From: Planctomycetaceae bacterium
GTDB lineage: Bacteria; Planctomycetota; Planctomycetia; Planctomycetales; Planctomycetaceae
Reading direction: 5' to 3'
Length of the DNA stretch: 36,822 nucleotides
NCBI GenBank assembly: GCA_020426505.1
Contig: JAGQPX010000032.1
Span: 1-36,822 of the forward strand
Positions within the stretch are counted from its first letter, which is position 1. Each line of letters starts with the position of its first letter. Shown here one piece after another: positions 1-8,861 of the stretch. The translations under genes were made by a program, and so were the position numbers. The notes below the pieces were generated by a model, which was not told the DNA's origin, made no database searches, and saw only the letters and a program-made list of their open reading frames with translations.

Positions 1-3000
1 GGCAGATGAGGCGGTAGGCGAAGACCTGCTTTGTCTGCCCGACGCGGTGTGCCCGGTCGATCGCCTGGGCCTCGACAGCAGGGTTCCACCACGGATCGAG
101 CAGGAAGACGTACTCAGCTGCGGTGAGATTCAATCCCAATCCGCCGGCTTTCAGGCTGATGAGGAAGATGTGCGTGTTCGGATCGTTCTGGAAACTTTCG
201 ACGACTTGCTCGCGGTTACGGGTCTTACCATCGAGATAGGCGTAGTTGATCCCCTTCTCATCGAGCTTCTGCCGGACGATTGAGAGCATGCTGGTGAACT
301 GCGAAAACACCAGCGACTTGTGCCCTTCGTCGATCAACTCTTCCAAGTGAGGAGTGAGTACATCGAGCTTCGCGGACGGATCGCCGAGAGCGTCGTCGGA
401 GAGTAGGCCCGGATGACAGGCGGCCTGACGTAAACGCAACAGGGCTTCGAGGACGTGCATCTTGCTTTTGCCGAGCCCCTGCTCTTTGACCATTCCCAAC
501 AGCGACTGGCGGTAGTGTTCCCGCAACTCGTCGTAGCGGCGTCGCTGGGCATCATCCATGTCGCAGTAGATGGTCTCCTCGAACTTGTCCGGCAACTCGG
601 TGGCGACTTCCTTCTTCGTCCGCCTCAGAACAAAGGGGCGGAGTCCCTGTGAGAGTGCAGACTGGGCTTCGGTATCCGTCGCATCATTCGAGTACAGCTT
701 GAACACACTGCTGCGACCAAGCATGCCGGGGTTGAGGAATTCGAAGATAGACCACAGGTCGCCCAAATGGTTTTCGATGGGCGTGCCACTGAGTGCCAAA
801 CGATGATCGGCCTGCAAGAGTCGTGATGCCTTAGCGACCTGTGACGAGGCGTTCTTGATCGTCTGAGCTTCATCCAGCACGACAAAATCGAAATTCGTAT
901 CCTTCAGATCGGCAATGTCGCGACGAAGTGTGCCGTAGGTCGTCAGGATGACGTCGTGTTTGGCGAACTCCTCTCGCAACTCGGCACGGCTGGTTCCGGA
1001 ATACTCCATCGTCGACAACTGGGGTGTAAAGCGTTGAATCTCGTGTGCCCAGTTGAACAACAGCGACTTCGGCACGACGATCAGTGACGGCTTGTTCGCC
1101 TTGCGGGTCGCCACATGTTCGAGCAGAAGGGCGAGCACTTGAACCGTCTTTCCCAGCCCCATGTCATCTGCGAGGCAACCTCCGAAGTTGAAGTCCCGCA
1201 GGAACTCGAGCCAGCCGAGTCCTTCGCGTTGATACGGCCGCAACTCACCCGTGAAGTTGTCCGTCTCCATCGCGGGGGCCACGCCTTCGAACGATGTGAG
1301 ACGGTCCCGGAGAACCTGAAACTCTTCATCCACGTCCACCGGGTGCTTCGCGGCGAGGAGAGCATCGATCAATCCGGCTTGTGTGACGGAGAACCGCAGG
1401 CTCCCCTCCTGCATCGTTCCCAACCCGGAGATCAACCCGTACTGTTCGGCCCAGTTGTCCGGCAGTATGCCCAGCGACCCGTCCGGAAGACGGATCGTGT
1501 TGTCCTTCCGAGCCAGGGCCGCCAACAGTTCGGGGAAGTCGATCGTCTGCCCGTCGAAGTCGACCTCACCGGAGAGTTCGAACCAGTCGATGCCGGAACG
1601 AATCTTCAGGTTGGGAGTCCCCGGCTGACGGACCTCGTGACCATCAGCGAGAATGTGCCAACCCCCATCAGCAAGCGTGCGGACGGCGTTGCCCAATTCA
1701 GTGACGGCAATGTCGACATCCTGATCGGTGCGTCGCTGATCGAGCCGACGGCGGAATCCGAGTTCCTGCAAAAGGTGCCACGCCTGTTCCTCGAATGCTC
1801 TGTCGCGAAGCAGACAACGCCCCGCCTCTCGCTGGACAATGGCCCATTGACGTGATGAGGCGGGCACCTTTGTCCCGTCGTACTCGAACTGCACCCGGCC
1901 TGAGAGGCGTTCCTGACGAAACCCGCGCGTCTGCGGCGTTGTCACCGTGAGTAACGGCTTTGGCGCGACGCGGACTTCCTCCAGTCGCAACTCCTCCGGA
2001 AGATCGAGTGTCGGCAGATTCGGGAGGTCGAGCAATTGGTCGACCAACTCCACTGCATCTTCGGCTGCTCCCGTCAGTCGCTGGTTCGAGGTCAACATCT
2101 TGACCCACGGTTGAGCACCAAAATCCTCAACGCTGAGAATGCGGTTTTTGTAGACGGCGAGTCCGCCCGGCACGAGCAGATCCAGGCGATCGAGCGGGAT
2201 TCGCTCATCGCCCCGGCGAAGTTCGCCGTCGAGCTTCCACTTGTCGCTGGAGTCGTCACCAGAACCGGTTCCTCCCGTGTCGAGAACAAGGGCCAACTCC
2301 CACGGCTCACCCTCATCCCACATGAGAGAACTGCTCCCCTTCTCGGCTGCGTTAAGCATGCGTGTATGGCCGGTCGCACACATCCGTGGCAGAAGCAACT
2401 CGCATAACTCATGAGGAATGCGGTATCGAAAGACAGCCGACTGAAACTCGGCCTGTTGAGCGATCCAACTCGACCGTTCGGGTGTGCCTCCGGTGAGATA
2501 AGCAAGAATCCGCCGGACGTCGTCATGTTCAATCTCTCCGAGTCGTCCGGGGCGGAGTTTGAGCGGTTTCAGTTTGCCCCATTGACCGTTCGCCCGTCGT
2601 TGACGCTGCGACGTCTGCACGACGAGCAGTCCGCACTCCCGGCTCTCGACCGCATCAATCTCGAAGAAGATTTCGCGGTCCCGCTCCTGAGCCTTGGCCC
2701 CTTCCTCGGACCCGTTGATCTGTTGCCGCAATTCGACGAGTTGCTGTTCCCACTCCTTCAATTTGCGCGGGGCCGCCTTGGGTGCCCGAGTCGTCGTGCT
2801 TTTGGGTTGATAGATCTCCCCGCTGAGCAAGTCTTCCTCGGCATCATCCAGCGAGAAGTCCATCAGCGATGCGAACGTGTCATCCGCGACAAACGGCGGG
2901 ATTTTGCCTTCACGAGGCGGAGCGGAAAGATAGTCCCCCGCGTCGACGGCCAGCACGGTCGCCCAAAGATGCTTGCAGGAGATGTTGCGGCTGGTCGATT

Positions 3001-3292
3001 CACTCGCGCAGCTGCAATACATGTTCAGCGTGTCGTTTTGCCGGCTGAGATGCGTCTCGAACTCGGTGCCGTCCCGGACGATGCCGTGCAGGTCCTCAGG
3101 TGTGGCGCGGACGATCTCAACCCGCTCAGCCTCCAGATAGGCAGCACCTCGGAAACGAATATCACCTCGAAATTGGCTTTCAAGCAGCCGGGCCAGCGAC
3201 ACAAAGTCCTCCGTGGGAATCTCAATCGGTTCGTCTTTGGTGTTCGGAGTGGCGCGCACACGCAACGACCGTGAGCAGCGCTTCCTGTCCAC
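1..3292 (-). CDS. SWIM zinc-finger SNF2/RapA-type helicase, 3' end missing
   Basis: Continuous minus-strand frame that leaves the window at the left edge, so the C-terminus is absent. The N-terminal part has a SWIM zinc finger (CSC at about 3010-3018, CKH at about 2970-2980). A long middle region follows, then the SNF2 ATPase: Walker A DDMGLGKT near 1150-1175, DEAQ box near 865-885, and SNF2 motif VI ([11 protein letters not shown]) near 30-65. Only the last few dozen residues should be missing. Bacterial SWIM-SNF2 proteins are DNA- or RNA-polymerase-associated translocases; their exact substrates are mostly unknown. The start is uncertain. GTG at 3292 directly follows an in-frame TGA, and GTG at 3259 is also possible; neither has a clear Shine-Dalgarno (SD). 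It is divergent from the LarA-like gene and shares a short promoter region with it. The family call is secure; the physiological role is not. Confidence 0.93.
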   Translation of the reverse strand, partial: MDRKRCSRSLRVRATPNTKDEPIEIPTEDFVSLARLLESQFRGDIRFRGAAYLEAERVEIVRATPEDLHGIVRDGTEFETHLSRQNDTLNMYCSCASESTSRNISCKHLWATVLAVDAGDYLSAPPREGKIPPFVADDTFASLMDFSLDDAEEDLLSGEIYQPKSTTTRAPKAAPRKLKEWEQQLVELRQQINGSEEGAKAQERDREIFFEIDAVESRECGLLVVQTSQRQRRANGQWGKLKPLKLRPGRLGEIEHDDVRRILAYLTGGTPERSSWIAQQAEFQSAVFRYRIPHELCELLLPRMCATGHTRMLNAAEKGSSSLMWDEGEPWELALVLDTGGTGSGDDSSDKWKLDGELRRGDERIPLDRLDLLVPGGLAVYKNRILSVEDFGAQPWVKMLTSNQRLTGAAEDAVELVDQLLDLPNLPTLDLPEELRLEEVRVAPKPLLTVTTPQTRGFRQERLSGRVQFEYDGTKVPASSRQWAIVQREAGRCLLRDRAFEEQAWHLLQELGFRRRLDQRRTDQDVDIAVTELGNAVRTLADGGWHILADGHEVRQPGTPNLKIRSGIDWFELSGEVDFDGQTIDFPELLAALARKDNTIRLPDGSLGILPDNWAEQYGLISGLGTMQEGSLRFSVTQAGLIDALLAAKHPVDVDEEFQVLRDRLTSFEGVAPAMETDNFTGELRPYQREGLGWLEFLRDFNFGGCLADDMGLGKTVQVLALLLEHVATRKANKPSLIVVPKSLLFNWAHEIQRFTPQLSTMEYSGTSRAELREEFAKHDVILTTYGTLRRDIADLKDTNFDFVVLDEAQTIKNASSQVAKASRLLQADHRLALSGTPIENHLGDLWSIFEFLNPGMLGRSSVFKLYSNDATDTEAQSALSQGLRPFVLRRTKKEVATELPDKFEETIYCDMDDAQRRRYDELREHYRQSLLGMVKEQGLGKSKMHVLEALLRLRQAACHPGLLSDDALGDPSAKLDVLTPHLEELIDEGHKSLVFSQFTSMLSIVRQKLDEKGINYAYLDGKTRNREQVVESFQNDPNTHIFLISLKAGGLGLNLTAAEYVFLLDPWWNPAVEAQAIDRAHRVGQTKQVFAYRLIC

Positions 3293-3434
3293 TCAGTTTC
3301 GATCGATTCTGAGTGGCGCAGACGACAAGGTTAGCGGATCAACGAGACGACGGACACCCCTTTCCACCCGGTTTTCACCCGGCCGACCGCTCTCTACAAT
3401 CCTTGAAGATTCGTACACCTGCACCACGCCGCCC

Positions 3435-4706
3435 ATGTCCGCACCGCCCACCATCCTGTCCGACGATCAAGTCCGCCAGTGGATTACCGAGCACGTCCCC
3501 GTCGAGGACTTCGCCGGCAAGCGGGTGCTCATGGTCGTCCCCGACTCGACACGCACGGCTCCCCTGCCCCTGTTGTTCGATGCCCTGTTCAAGCATCTCC
3601 GGCCGAATGTCGAGGCGCTGGATGTGATGATCGCCCTTGGCACTCACCCACCAATGTCTGAGACAGCGATCTGCAAGATGCTGGGCATCAGCGAACAGGA
3701 GCGACATCGCCTGTTCCTCCAGACACAACTCCTCAATCACGAATGGGACCGACCCGAGAGCCTGACTACGATCGGAACGCTCACGAAACGGGACACGGAA
3801 GAGATTTCCAACGGACTGCTTTCGATCGACGTCCCAGTCCAGATCAATCGACACATCGCCGACTACGACACTCTGCTGATCGTCGGCCCCGTGTTTCCGC
3901 ATGAGGTCGTCGGTTTCTCGGGCGGAAACAAGTACTTCTTCCCCGGCATCTCCGGACCGGACCTGCTCAACTTTTTCCACTGGCTCGGTGCCCTGATCAC
4001 CAACGTGGGCATCATCGGCGTAAAGGACACGCCAGTGCGTCAGGTCGTCGAAAAAGCGGCGACCATGATCCCCAATGAGACACGAGCCCTCACCTTCGTC
4101 GTCGCCCCCGACGGCACCGCACGTCTGCATGGATTGGCCTACGGCACGCCGACCGAGGCATGGAACCAATCGGCCGACCTCTCCGGACAGGTGCACATTA
4201 AACGCATGCCGCGACCGTTTCACACGGTCCTCTCCTGTGCACCGCCCATGTACGACGAACTCTGGACCGCAGGAAAGGCGATGTACAAGTTGGAGCCGGT
4301 CGTCGCTGATGGCGGCGAGTTGATCATCTACGCACCGCACATGAAGGACATTTCGATCACGCATGGCAAACTCATTGAGGAAGTCGGGTATCACTGCCGT
4401 GACTACTTCACTGGCCAATGGGACAAGTTCAAGGACTACCCTTGGGGCGTGCTCGCTCACTCGACCCACGTCCGAGGCACCGGCACCTATGAGAACGGCG
4501 TCGAACAATGCCGCGTGAAGGTCACTCTTGCCTCAGAGATCCCTGAGGACGTCTGTCACCGCATCAACCTCGGCTACCGCGACCCGGACACGATTGACGT
4601 CGAGTCGTTCGCGAGCCGCGAAGATGAGGGCATCCTGCTCGTTCGCAAGGCGGGCGAACAACTCTACCGGCTCGAAGAAGGAGTCAGCACCGCATGTCCG
4701 AAATGA
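3435..4706 (+). CDS. larA: LarA-like nickel-pincer racemase/epimerase (lactate racemase family)
   Basis: 423 residues, the usual LarA length. LarA enzymes interconvert 2-hydroxyacid enantiomers (D-/L-lactate in the type member) using a nickel-pincer nucleotide bound to a lysine. Visible family features are DSTR at residues 37-40, GTH with His71, the signature FSGGNKYFFPG with Lys166 as the cofactor-attaching lysine, His156 ten residues before it and His182 sixteen after it. That spacing matches His174/Lys184/His200 of the Lactobacillus enzyme. ATG 3435 was chosen because the family N-terminus fits; an in-frame extension to 3213 overlaps the divergent helicase gene. It overlaps the next gene by 13 bp, so the two are probably translationally coupled. 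The maturation genes larB, larC and larE are not in the window. Substrate is unknown: many LarA paralogues act on other hydroxyacids. Confidence 0.9.
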   Translation: MSAPPTILSDDQVRQWITEHVPVEDFAGKRVLMVVPDSTRTAPLPLLFDALFKHLRPNVEALDVMIALGTHPPMSETAICKMLGISEQERHRLFLQTQLLNHEWDRPESLTTIGTLTKRDTEEISNGLLSIDVPVQINRHIADYDTLLIVGPVFPHEVVGFSGGNKYFFPGISGPDLLNFFHWLGALITNVGIIGVKDTPVRQVVEKAATMIPNETRALTFVVAPDGTARLHGLAYGTPTEAWNQSADLSGQVHIKRMPRPFHTVLSCAPPMYDELWTAGKAMYKLEPVVADGGELIIYAPHMKDISITHGKLIEEVGYHCRDYFTGQWDKFKDYPWGVLAHSTHVRGTGTYENGVEQCRVKVTLASEIPEDVCHRINLGYRDPDTIDVESFASREDEGILLVRKAGEQLYRLEEGVSTACPK

Positions 4707-5008
4707 AATTCGCCGTCAAACACGATCGCACATTGCAGGAAGCCCGCGACGTGCTGGAGAAAACGATTGCCGATGCTCAGTTCAAATTCGGCTTCATGAT
4801 CGACAAGGTCGAATGGAACGCGGACCGGACGCAAGCCGACGTCACCGCCAAAGGCGCGGAAATCAAAGCGTGGGTCGATCCAACGGAGGTACACCTCACC
4901 CTCGACATCCCGATGCTCAACAAGTTCCTCGGCGGTCCGATCGTGCAAAACCTCAAGGGACTGGTCGAAGACAACTTCCAGAAGAAACTCACCGATGACT
5001 CCGTATAG
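4694..5008 (+). CDS. Polyhydroxyalkanoic-acid-system family small protein
   Basis: 104 residues, starting at an ATG inside the 3' end of the LarA-like gene. The sequence resembles the PHA_gran_rgn family (PF09650), small proteins first noticed next to PHA granule genes and widespread in bacteria without a firm biochemical role. Features are an amphipathic N-terminal helix, a central alternating beta pattern (FGFMIDKVEW) and a charged C-terminus (FQKKLTDD). No signal peptide or membrane segment is present. Overlap with the upstream gene indicates co-transcription. The stop codon lies inside a perfect 15-bp inverted repeat (5001-5037), so the end of translation and that stem are physically linked. 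No PHA synthase or phasin is nearby, so a true PHA role is unproven. Family assignment rests on pattern recognition. Confidence 0.7.
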   Translation: MSEMKFAVKHDRTLQEARDVLEKTIADAQFKFGFMIDKVEWNADRTQADVTAKGAEIKAWVDPTEVHLTLDIPMLNKFLGGPIVQNLKGLVEDNFQKKLTDDSV

Positions 5009-5037
5009 CCCCACATTTCGAGTGTGGGGCTATACGG
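5001..5037. terminator. Perfect 15-bp stem-loop overlapping a stop codon
   Basis: Arms 5001-5015 and 5023-5037 (CCGTATAGCCCCACA and its exact complement) around a 7-nt loop. The stop codon of the upstream gene (5006-5008) sits in the left arm. No T-run follows, so it is not a classic intrinsic terminator in either direction. It may act as an attenuator or RNA-stabilising stem, or be a REP-like repeat. The next gene starts 22 bp after it. Confidence 0.55.
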
Positions 5038-5059
5038 CAGCGACCATGAAATAGGCAAC

Positions 5060-5902
5060 ATGTCTGACGATGCCATCCAATCCCGTATGACGTTCGCCGT
5101 CGAGATTGCTCGACAAGCGGGTGAGTTGATCATGCGGTATTACCAGAACCCTGAACTCGCGGTCGAACTCAAGAACGATGCGTCTCCAGTCACCGTCGCC
5201 GATCGTGAGGCCGAACGGCTGATGAGGGAGCGGATCGGTGAAACGTTTCCCGATGATGCAATCCTTGGCGAGGAGTTCGGCGAGAAGGCAGGCACCACCG
5301 GCTGGCGTTGGATTCTCGACCCGGTCGACGGGACGAAGTCATTCGTGCACGGCGTGCCACTGTTCGGGACACTCATCGGCGCCGAGAAGGATGGGCGTGC
5401 AGAGGTCGGCGTCTGTCGCATGCCTGCACTGGATGAAATGGCCTACGCGGGCAGCGGTCAGGGGTGTTGGTGGCAACAGGGCGACGCTGATCCTGTCGAG
5501 GGGCGAGTGACGACGGTCGACAAGTTCTCGGATGCCCTGCTCTGTTATACGTCCTCCGGATACTTCTCCGGTTCCAGTCAGTCCGCGGTCTTTGATGCTT
5601 TGCAGACAGGTTGCCGCATCTCCCGTGGATGGGGGGATTGCTATGGTCACCTGCTCGTGGCAACAGGACGGGCGGACGTGATCGTTGAGCCGGCACTCCA
5701 TCCGTGGGACGCAGCCGCACTGATCCCACTCGTGCGAGAAGCGGGCGGTCACTACCTCGACTGGAACGGCCGTGAATCATTCGAGTCAGGCAACGGCATG
5801 AGCGTCAACGACGCCCTCCGAGATGAGGTCCTGTCCATCGTTCAACAACACATAACTTCTAATTCCCATGCGTCCCAGGCGGGACTGGTTGGGGGTGCAT
5901 AG
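5060..5902 (+). CDS. hisN: Inositol-monophosphatase family phosphatase, HisN-like
   Basis: 280 residues. It is a Mg-dependent phosphatase of the FIG/IMPase superfamily, closest in character to the histidinol-phosphatase HisN type. Metal-site motifs are complete: GEEFG with Glu71/Glu72, LDPVDGT at 86-92, and PWDAAAL with Asp217. Histidinol-phosphatase acts late in histidine synthesis, but this family also takes inositol or nucleotide phosphates, so the substrate is inferred. ATG 5060 gives the normal N-terminus; an in-frame extension to 5024 would lie in the upstream stem-loop. The last 15 or so residues are low-complexity and encoded by a short GC-rich inverted repeat (5868-5900), which suggests the native C-terminus was extended by a repeat. 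The stop is 4 bp before the mch start, so the two genes are very likely co-transcribed. Confidence 0.85.
   Translation: MSDDAIQSRMTFAVEIARQAGELIMRYYQNPELAVELKNDASPVTVADREAERLMRERIGETFPDDAILGEEFGEKAGTTGWRWILDPVDGTKSFVHGVPLFGTLIGAEKDGRAEVGVCRMPALDEMAYAGSGQGCWWQQGDADPVEGRVTTVDKFSDALLCYTSSGYFSGSSQSAVFDALQTGCRISRGWGDCYGHLLVATGRADVIVEPALHPWDAAALIPLVREAGGHYLDWNGRESFESGNGMSVNDALRDEVLSIVQQHITSNSHASQAGLVGGA
5868..5900. repeat. Short GC-rich inverted repeat at the 3' end of the HisN-like gene
   Basis: GTCCC (5872-5876) and GGGAC (5881-5885) pair around a 4-nt loop. An alternative outer pairing joins 5868-5876 to 5892-5900 with 7 of 9 positions matching. The repeat encodes the tail of the upstream protein and ends at its stop codon. 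It may be a REP-like element; copies elsewhere in the genome cannot be checked here. Confidence 0.3.
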
Positions 5903-5906
5903 CCAG

Positions 5907-6881
5907 ATGTCACAACCCATCGAAAACGAACCGGTCCTCAACGAACTCGCGTGGGCACTCGTCGAAGACATCGTCGTCGCAGCCGACGACTTGCGTGTGG
6001 AGGTGCATGAACTGTCGTCCGGCGCGAGGGTAATTGACTTTGGTGTCGACGCCCCCGGCTCGCTGGCGGCTGGCATCGCACTCTCCGAAGTCTGCATGGC
6101 CGGGCTTTCAGAAATCGAACTGCAACAGGGCACACTCAACGGCATCGGCTGGCCGCTCGTTGTCGTGTCGACCGACGATCCGCTGGAGGCGTGTCTGCTC
6201 AGTCAATATGCAGGCTGGGCCGTTCAGGTCGGCAAGTTCTTCGGGATGGGGAGCGGGCCGATGCGAGCAGCTGCCTGTGAGGAGGAGTTGTTCTCACAGT
6301 TTGATTACCGCGAAGAAGCCGAGCGAGCCGTCGGCGTGCTGGAGTGCGGCAAGCTGCCGGGCGATGAGGTGATCACGATGATTGCCGAGAAATGCGGCGT
6401 CACACCAAACAACCTCACACTGCTCGTGGCTCCCACTGCCTCAGTCGCTGGCTCTTTTCAGGTGGTCGCCCGCTCGGTCGAGACCTGTCTGCATAAGTTG
6501 CACGAATTGGAGTTCGACACGACTCGTATCCAGAGTGCAGTCGGCTCTGCCCCGTTTGCGCCGGTCGCAGCTGACGATCTCGCTGGCATCGGTCGGACGA
6601 ACGATGCGATCCTGTACGGTGGTCGTGTGCACCTGTGGGTCACGGGCGATGATGAGTCACTCGCTGCCATCGGCCCGAAGGTCCCCTCCTCCGCCTCGGA
6701 CGCCTACGGCGAACCGTTCGTCACCATCTTCGAGCAAGCCGGTCACGACTTCTACGCGATCGACAAGCTCTTGTTCTCCCCCGCAGAGGTCGTCTTCCAA
6801 AATATCGACACCGGCAGCGTGCACGTCTTCGGCGGGACGAAAGAGGACGTGATCGCGAAGTCGTTCGGCATCGCACGTTGA
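5907..6881 (+). CDS. mch: Methenyltetrahydromethanopterin cyclohydrolase
   Basis: 324 residues, the normal Mch length. Mch hydrolyses methenyl-H4MPT to formyl-H4MPT in the archaeal-type C1 pathway that planctomycetes and methylotrophic proteobacteria use to oxidise or detoxify formaldehyde. Diagnostic stretches are FFGMGSGPMRA (about residues 112-122), CGVTPNNLTLLVAPTAS and the C-terminal FGGTKEDVI. It is cytosolic, with no signal peptide. ATG 5907 lies 4 bp after the HisN-like stop, and an in-frame ATG at 5868 falls inside that upstream gene. The ATP-grasp gene follows 11 bp downstream with its own SD, so this is an operon. Other H4MPT enzymes (formyltransferase/hydrolase complex, Fae, MtdB/MtdC) are not in the window. 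The assignment is one of the safest here. Confidence 0.95.
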   Translation: MSQPIENEPVLNELAWALVEDIVVAADDLRVEVHELSSGARVIDFGVDAPGSLAAGIALSEVCMAGLSEIELQQGTLNGIGWPLVVVSTDDPLEACLLSQYAGWAVQVGKFFGMGSGPMRAAACEEELFSQFDYREEAERAVGVLECGKLPGDEVITMIAEKCGVTPNNLTLLVAPTASVAGSFQVVARSVETCLHKLHELEFDTTRIQSAVGSAPFAPVAADDLAGIGRTNDAILYGGRVHLWVTGDDESLAAIGPKVPSSASDAYGEPFVTIFEQAGHDFYAIDKLLFSPAEVVFQNIDTGSVHVFGGTKEDVIAKSFGIAR

Positions 6882-6892
6882 GGAGTCAAGTG

Positions 6893-7879
6893 ATGCAGAT
6901 CGGCGTGCTGGGCAATCGCGAGAGTTGGTACGTCGCAGACATCGACCGTGCCGGTCGTGAACGTGGGCACGTCACACAACGCATCGACTTTCGCAGTCTC
7001 ACGGCATCGGAGGGATTTGCCGAGATGCCGATCATCCAGGGGGTGGCCGGGGCTGGAGCGACCATCGGGAGTGAAGCCCCGGAACGATCGCAGACCGGGG
7101 CTTCCCTACGGTCCATCCCCGGCCACACAGAGTTGGTCAGTCAATGTCAGCTCACTGACATCGATGCACTCATTGTCAGGACGATGCCGCCGGGGTCGTT
7201 GGAGCAGGTGGTGTTTCGGATGGATGTGCTCGCGCGATTGGAGACAGCGGGCGTGCTGGTGGTGAATGGGCCGAAGGCGATCGAGTGTGCAGTCGACAAA
7301 TATCTGGCGACGTCCAAACTCGCAGCGGAAGGGCTGCCCGTGCCGCGCACGATTGTGTGCCAGGACACTGAAGCCGCGATGGAGGCGTTCGACGCGCTTG
7401 GGGGTGATGTGGTGGTCAAGCCGCTGTTCGGGGCTGAGGGGCGCGGCATCGTCCGTGTCAGCGACCCGGACCTCGCCTTCCGCACGTTTCGCACACTGGA
7501 ACGAATCCAATCTGTGCTATACCTCCAGCAGTTCATCGAGCACGAAGGGTACGACATCCGTGTGCTCGTGCTGGATGGTGAGATCATCGGTGCCTTCAAG
7601 CGACGGAACACGAGCGACTTCCGCACGAACATGGCCCGGTCTGCCACAGGAGAGGTTCATGATCTCACAGACAACGAACGTGACATGGCCGTGCGAGCGG
7701 TGCGAGTGACCGATGCGACTTTCGGTGGCGTCGATCTGCTGTATGATCGCAGCGGTGAATGTTACGTGCTGGAGGTCAACGCAGTCCCGGGATGGAAGGC
7801 GTTCGCACGAGTGACCGGAATCGACGTGGCTGCGAAATTGATCGAGTGGCTGAGTTTGAAGACCGCTGCGAAACGATAA
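6893..7879 (+). CDS. RimK/MptN-like ATP-grasp ligase with an in-frame palindromic insertion
   Basis: 328 residues, RimK-type ATP-grasp. Relatives ligate an amino acid, usually glutamate, to a carboxylate. The position after mch matches the RimK-like gene of bacterial H4MPT clusters, so tetrahydromethanopterin:glutamate ligation (MptN-like) is a reasonable inference. Visible features are IVRTMPPGSLEQVVFRMD, VDKYLATSKL, VVKPLFGAEGRGI (ATP-binding loop), FIEHEGYDIRVLV and the C-terminal metal-binding VLEVNAVPGWKA. ATG 6893 is preceded by AGGAG seven bases away; a TTG at 6878 overlaps the mch stop and is less likely. Residues 51-78 are encoded by an 84-bp nested inverted repeat (7043-7126) that starts and ends on codon boundaries. 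They lie in a variable N-terminal loop ahead of the conserved core, so the enzyme is probably still functional. Confidence 0.87.
   Translation: MQIGVLGNRESWYVADIDRAGRERGHVTQRIDFRSLTASEGFAEMPIIQGVAGAGATIGSEAPERSQTGASLRSIPGHTELVSQCQLTDIDALIVRTMPPGSLEQVVFRMDVLARLETAGVLVVNGPKAIECAVDKYLATSKLAAEGLPVPRTIVCQDTEAAMEAFDALGGDVVVKPLFGAEGRGIVRVSDPDLAFRTFRTLERIQSVLYLQQFIEHEGYDIRVLVLDGEIIGAFKRRNTSDFRTNMARSATGEVHDLTDNERDMAVRAVRVTDATFGGVDLLYDRSGECYVLEVNAVPGWKAFARVTGIDVAAKLIEWLSLKTAAKR
7043..7126. repeat. 84-bp nested inverted repeat inserted in a coding region
   Basis: Outer arms of 10 bp, GTGGCCGGGG (7043-7052) and its exact complement (7117-7126). Inner arms of 10 bp, GAAGCCCCGG (7073-7082) and its exact complement (7095-7104), around a 12-nt loop. 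The intervening parts can pair partly. The unit is exactly 28 codons and adds no stop. It resembles the behaviour of Rickettsia palindromic elements, which insert in frame and are translated. Confidence 0.7.
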
Positions 7880-7897
7880 ATCGAGAAGAGGTAACGT

Positions 7898-8830
7898 GTG
7901 AGTGAGAGCCGGCTGAACGAAATCATTGAGGTCCTTTCCCGGTCGATGCCTCCTGTGTTGCGGTGGGCGGGGGCGATTGGCAGGACGCTGCGGCGGTTTG
8001 ATATCACGCTGGAGGGGAAGTCGTCCGGGAGTGCAAACACGGATGCACTCACGCTCGCTGACCTGACGATTCAGGAACTGATCGTCGGAGCCCTGCGGGA
8101 TGCGGACCCGATTCTGCGGACGTGTCGTATCGAAGGCGAAGAGGAGACGGGCGACCTTGGTGCGTTTGCGACCGAGGGCGAATACGTGATTGCTCTCGAT
8201 CCGATCGATGGGACCAAGCAGTTCCGAGACCGGACGGGGGACGGATACGCAGTGATGTTGCATCTGCGGTCGCGGGAGACGGTGCACTACTCTTTGGTAT
8301 TTCTCCCGGAAGCTGGTCCGCAGGGTTCGTGGGTCGAAGTGAACGGCGACGTCGTCAAGTGCGGACCGGACGAACCTCGCACGCCGGCGACCGATGTACT
8401 CGCTGCCATGTCAGCCACCAACGACACGCGGGACCGCGACGCGACGGGGATTTACCTGATCGGTTTTCAGCAATGGGACGGCGAACGGGCTGATGCGGTG
8501 ACGGCGACGGGGCTGAAGGGGTACGCCCCGGACGACATGCCGGGCAGCATCTATCCGCTGATGGCGACAGGTGAGTTCATCGGCTCGCTGATCCACACGC
8601 CCAACATCTACGACTTCCCGGTCTCGCTGCACATCGCCCGTGCGTTTAGTGGCGATGCTCTTTGGGTGGCGAATGGTGAGCCGGTCCACTTCGGCGAGAT
8701 GTGGAATGACGAGACAGCTGACATGCTCCGCCTCCCCGGCATCGTCGCCTGCAGCCCTGACCGCGACGTGCTCAAGACCCTGTGCAACCTCGCAGTGGAC
8801 TGGAACCCGGAGCGGTATCCGTCAAACTGA
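7898..8830 (+). CDS. Inositol-monophosphatase family protein, divergent paralogue
   Basis: 310 residues, starting at GTG 7898, which follows AGAGG in GAGAAGAGGTAAC. It is a FIG/IMPase superfamily member with EGEEETG (about residues 86-92) and the metal-binding LDPIDGTKQF. The second metal motif, usually WDxAA, is replaced by IYDFPVSLHIA, keeping the aspartate but losing the tryptophan and alanines. Substrate is therefore uncertain; 3'(2'),5'-bisphosphate nucleotidase or a sugar phosphatase are alternatives. It lies 18 bp after the ATP-grasp gene, so it is probably in the same operon as mch, and a role in making or repairing the C1 carrier is an inference only. Its last 8 codons (DWNPERYP) reappear 696 bp downstream at 9493-9516. 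Confidence 0.8.
   Translation: MSESRLNEIIEVLSRSMPPVLRWAGAIGRTLRRFDITLEGKSSGSANTDALTLADLTIQELIVGALRDADPILRTCRIEGEEETGDLGAFATEGEYVIALDPIDGTKQFRDRTGDGYAVMLHLRSRETVHYSLVFLPEAGPQGSWVEVNGDVVKCGPDEPRTPATDVLAAMSATNDTRDRDATGIYLIGFQQWDGERADAVTATGLKGYAPDDMPGSIYPLMATGEFIGSLIHTPNIYDFPVSLHIARAFSGDALWVANGEPVHFGEMWNDETADMLRLPGIVACSPDRDVLKTLCNLAVDWNPERYPSN
8797..8820 (+). repeat. 24-bp direct repeat, copy 1 (end of the IMPase-family gene)
   Basis: This 24-bp sequence, encoding DWNPERYP, is identical to 9493-9516. Five more matching bases (CTCGC) lie just upstream in both copies, separated by three mismatches. Both copies are followed by two codons and TGA (SN then stop here, KG then stop in copy 2). Confidence 0.85.
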
Positions 8831-8861
8831 CCTCCCAACGAATCTCATCAGGGCGAAGTCG

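Noticed and set aside
3375..4508. Long minus-strand open frame opposite the LarA-like gene
   Set aside because: The plus-strand product has full family motifs; the antisense frame shows none and arises from the GC-rich third positions.
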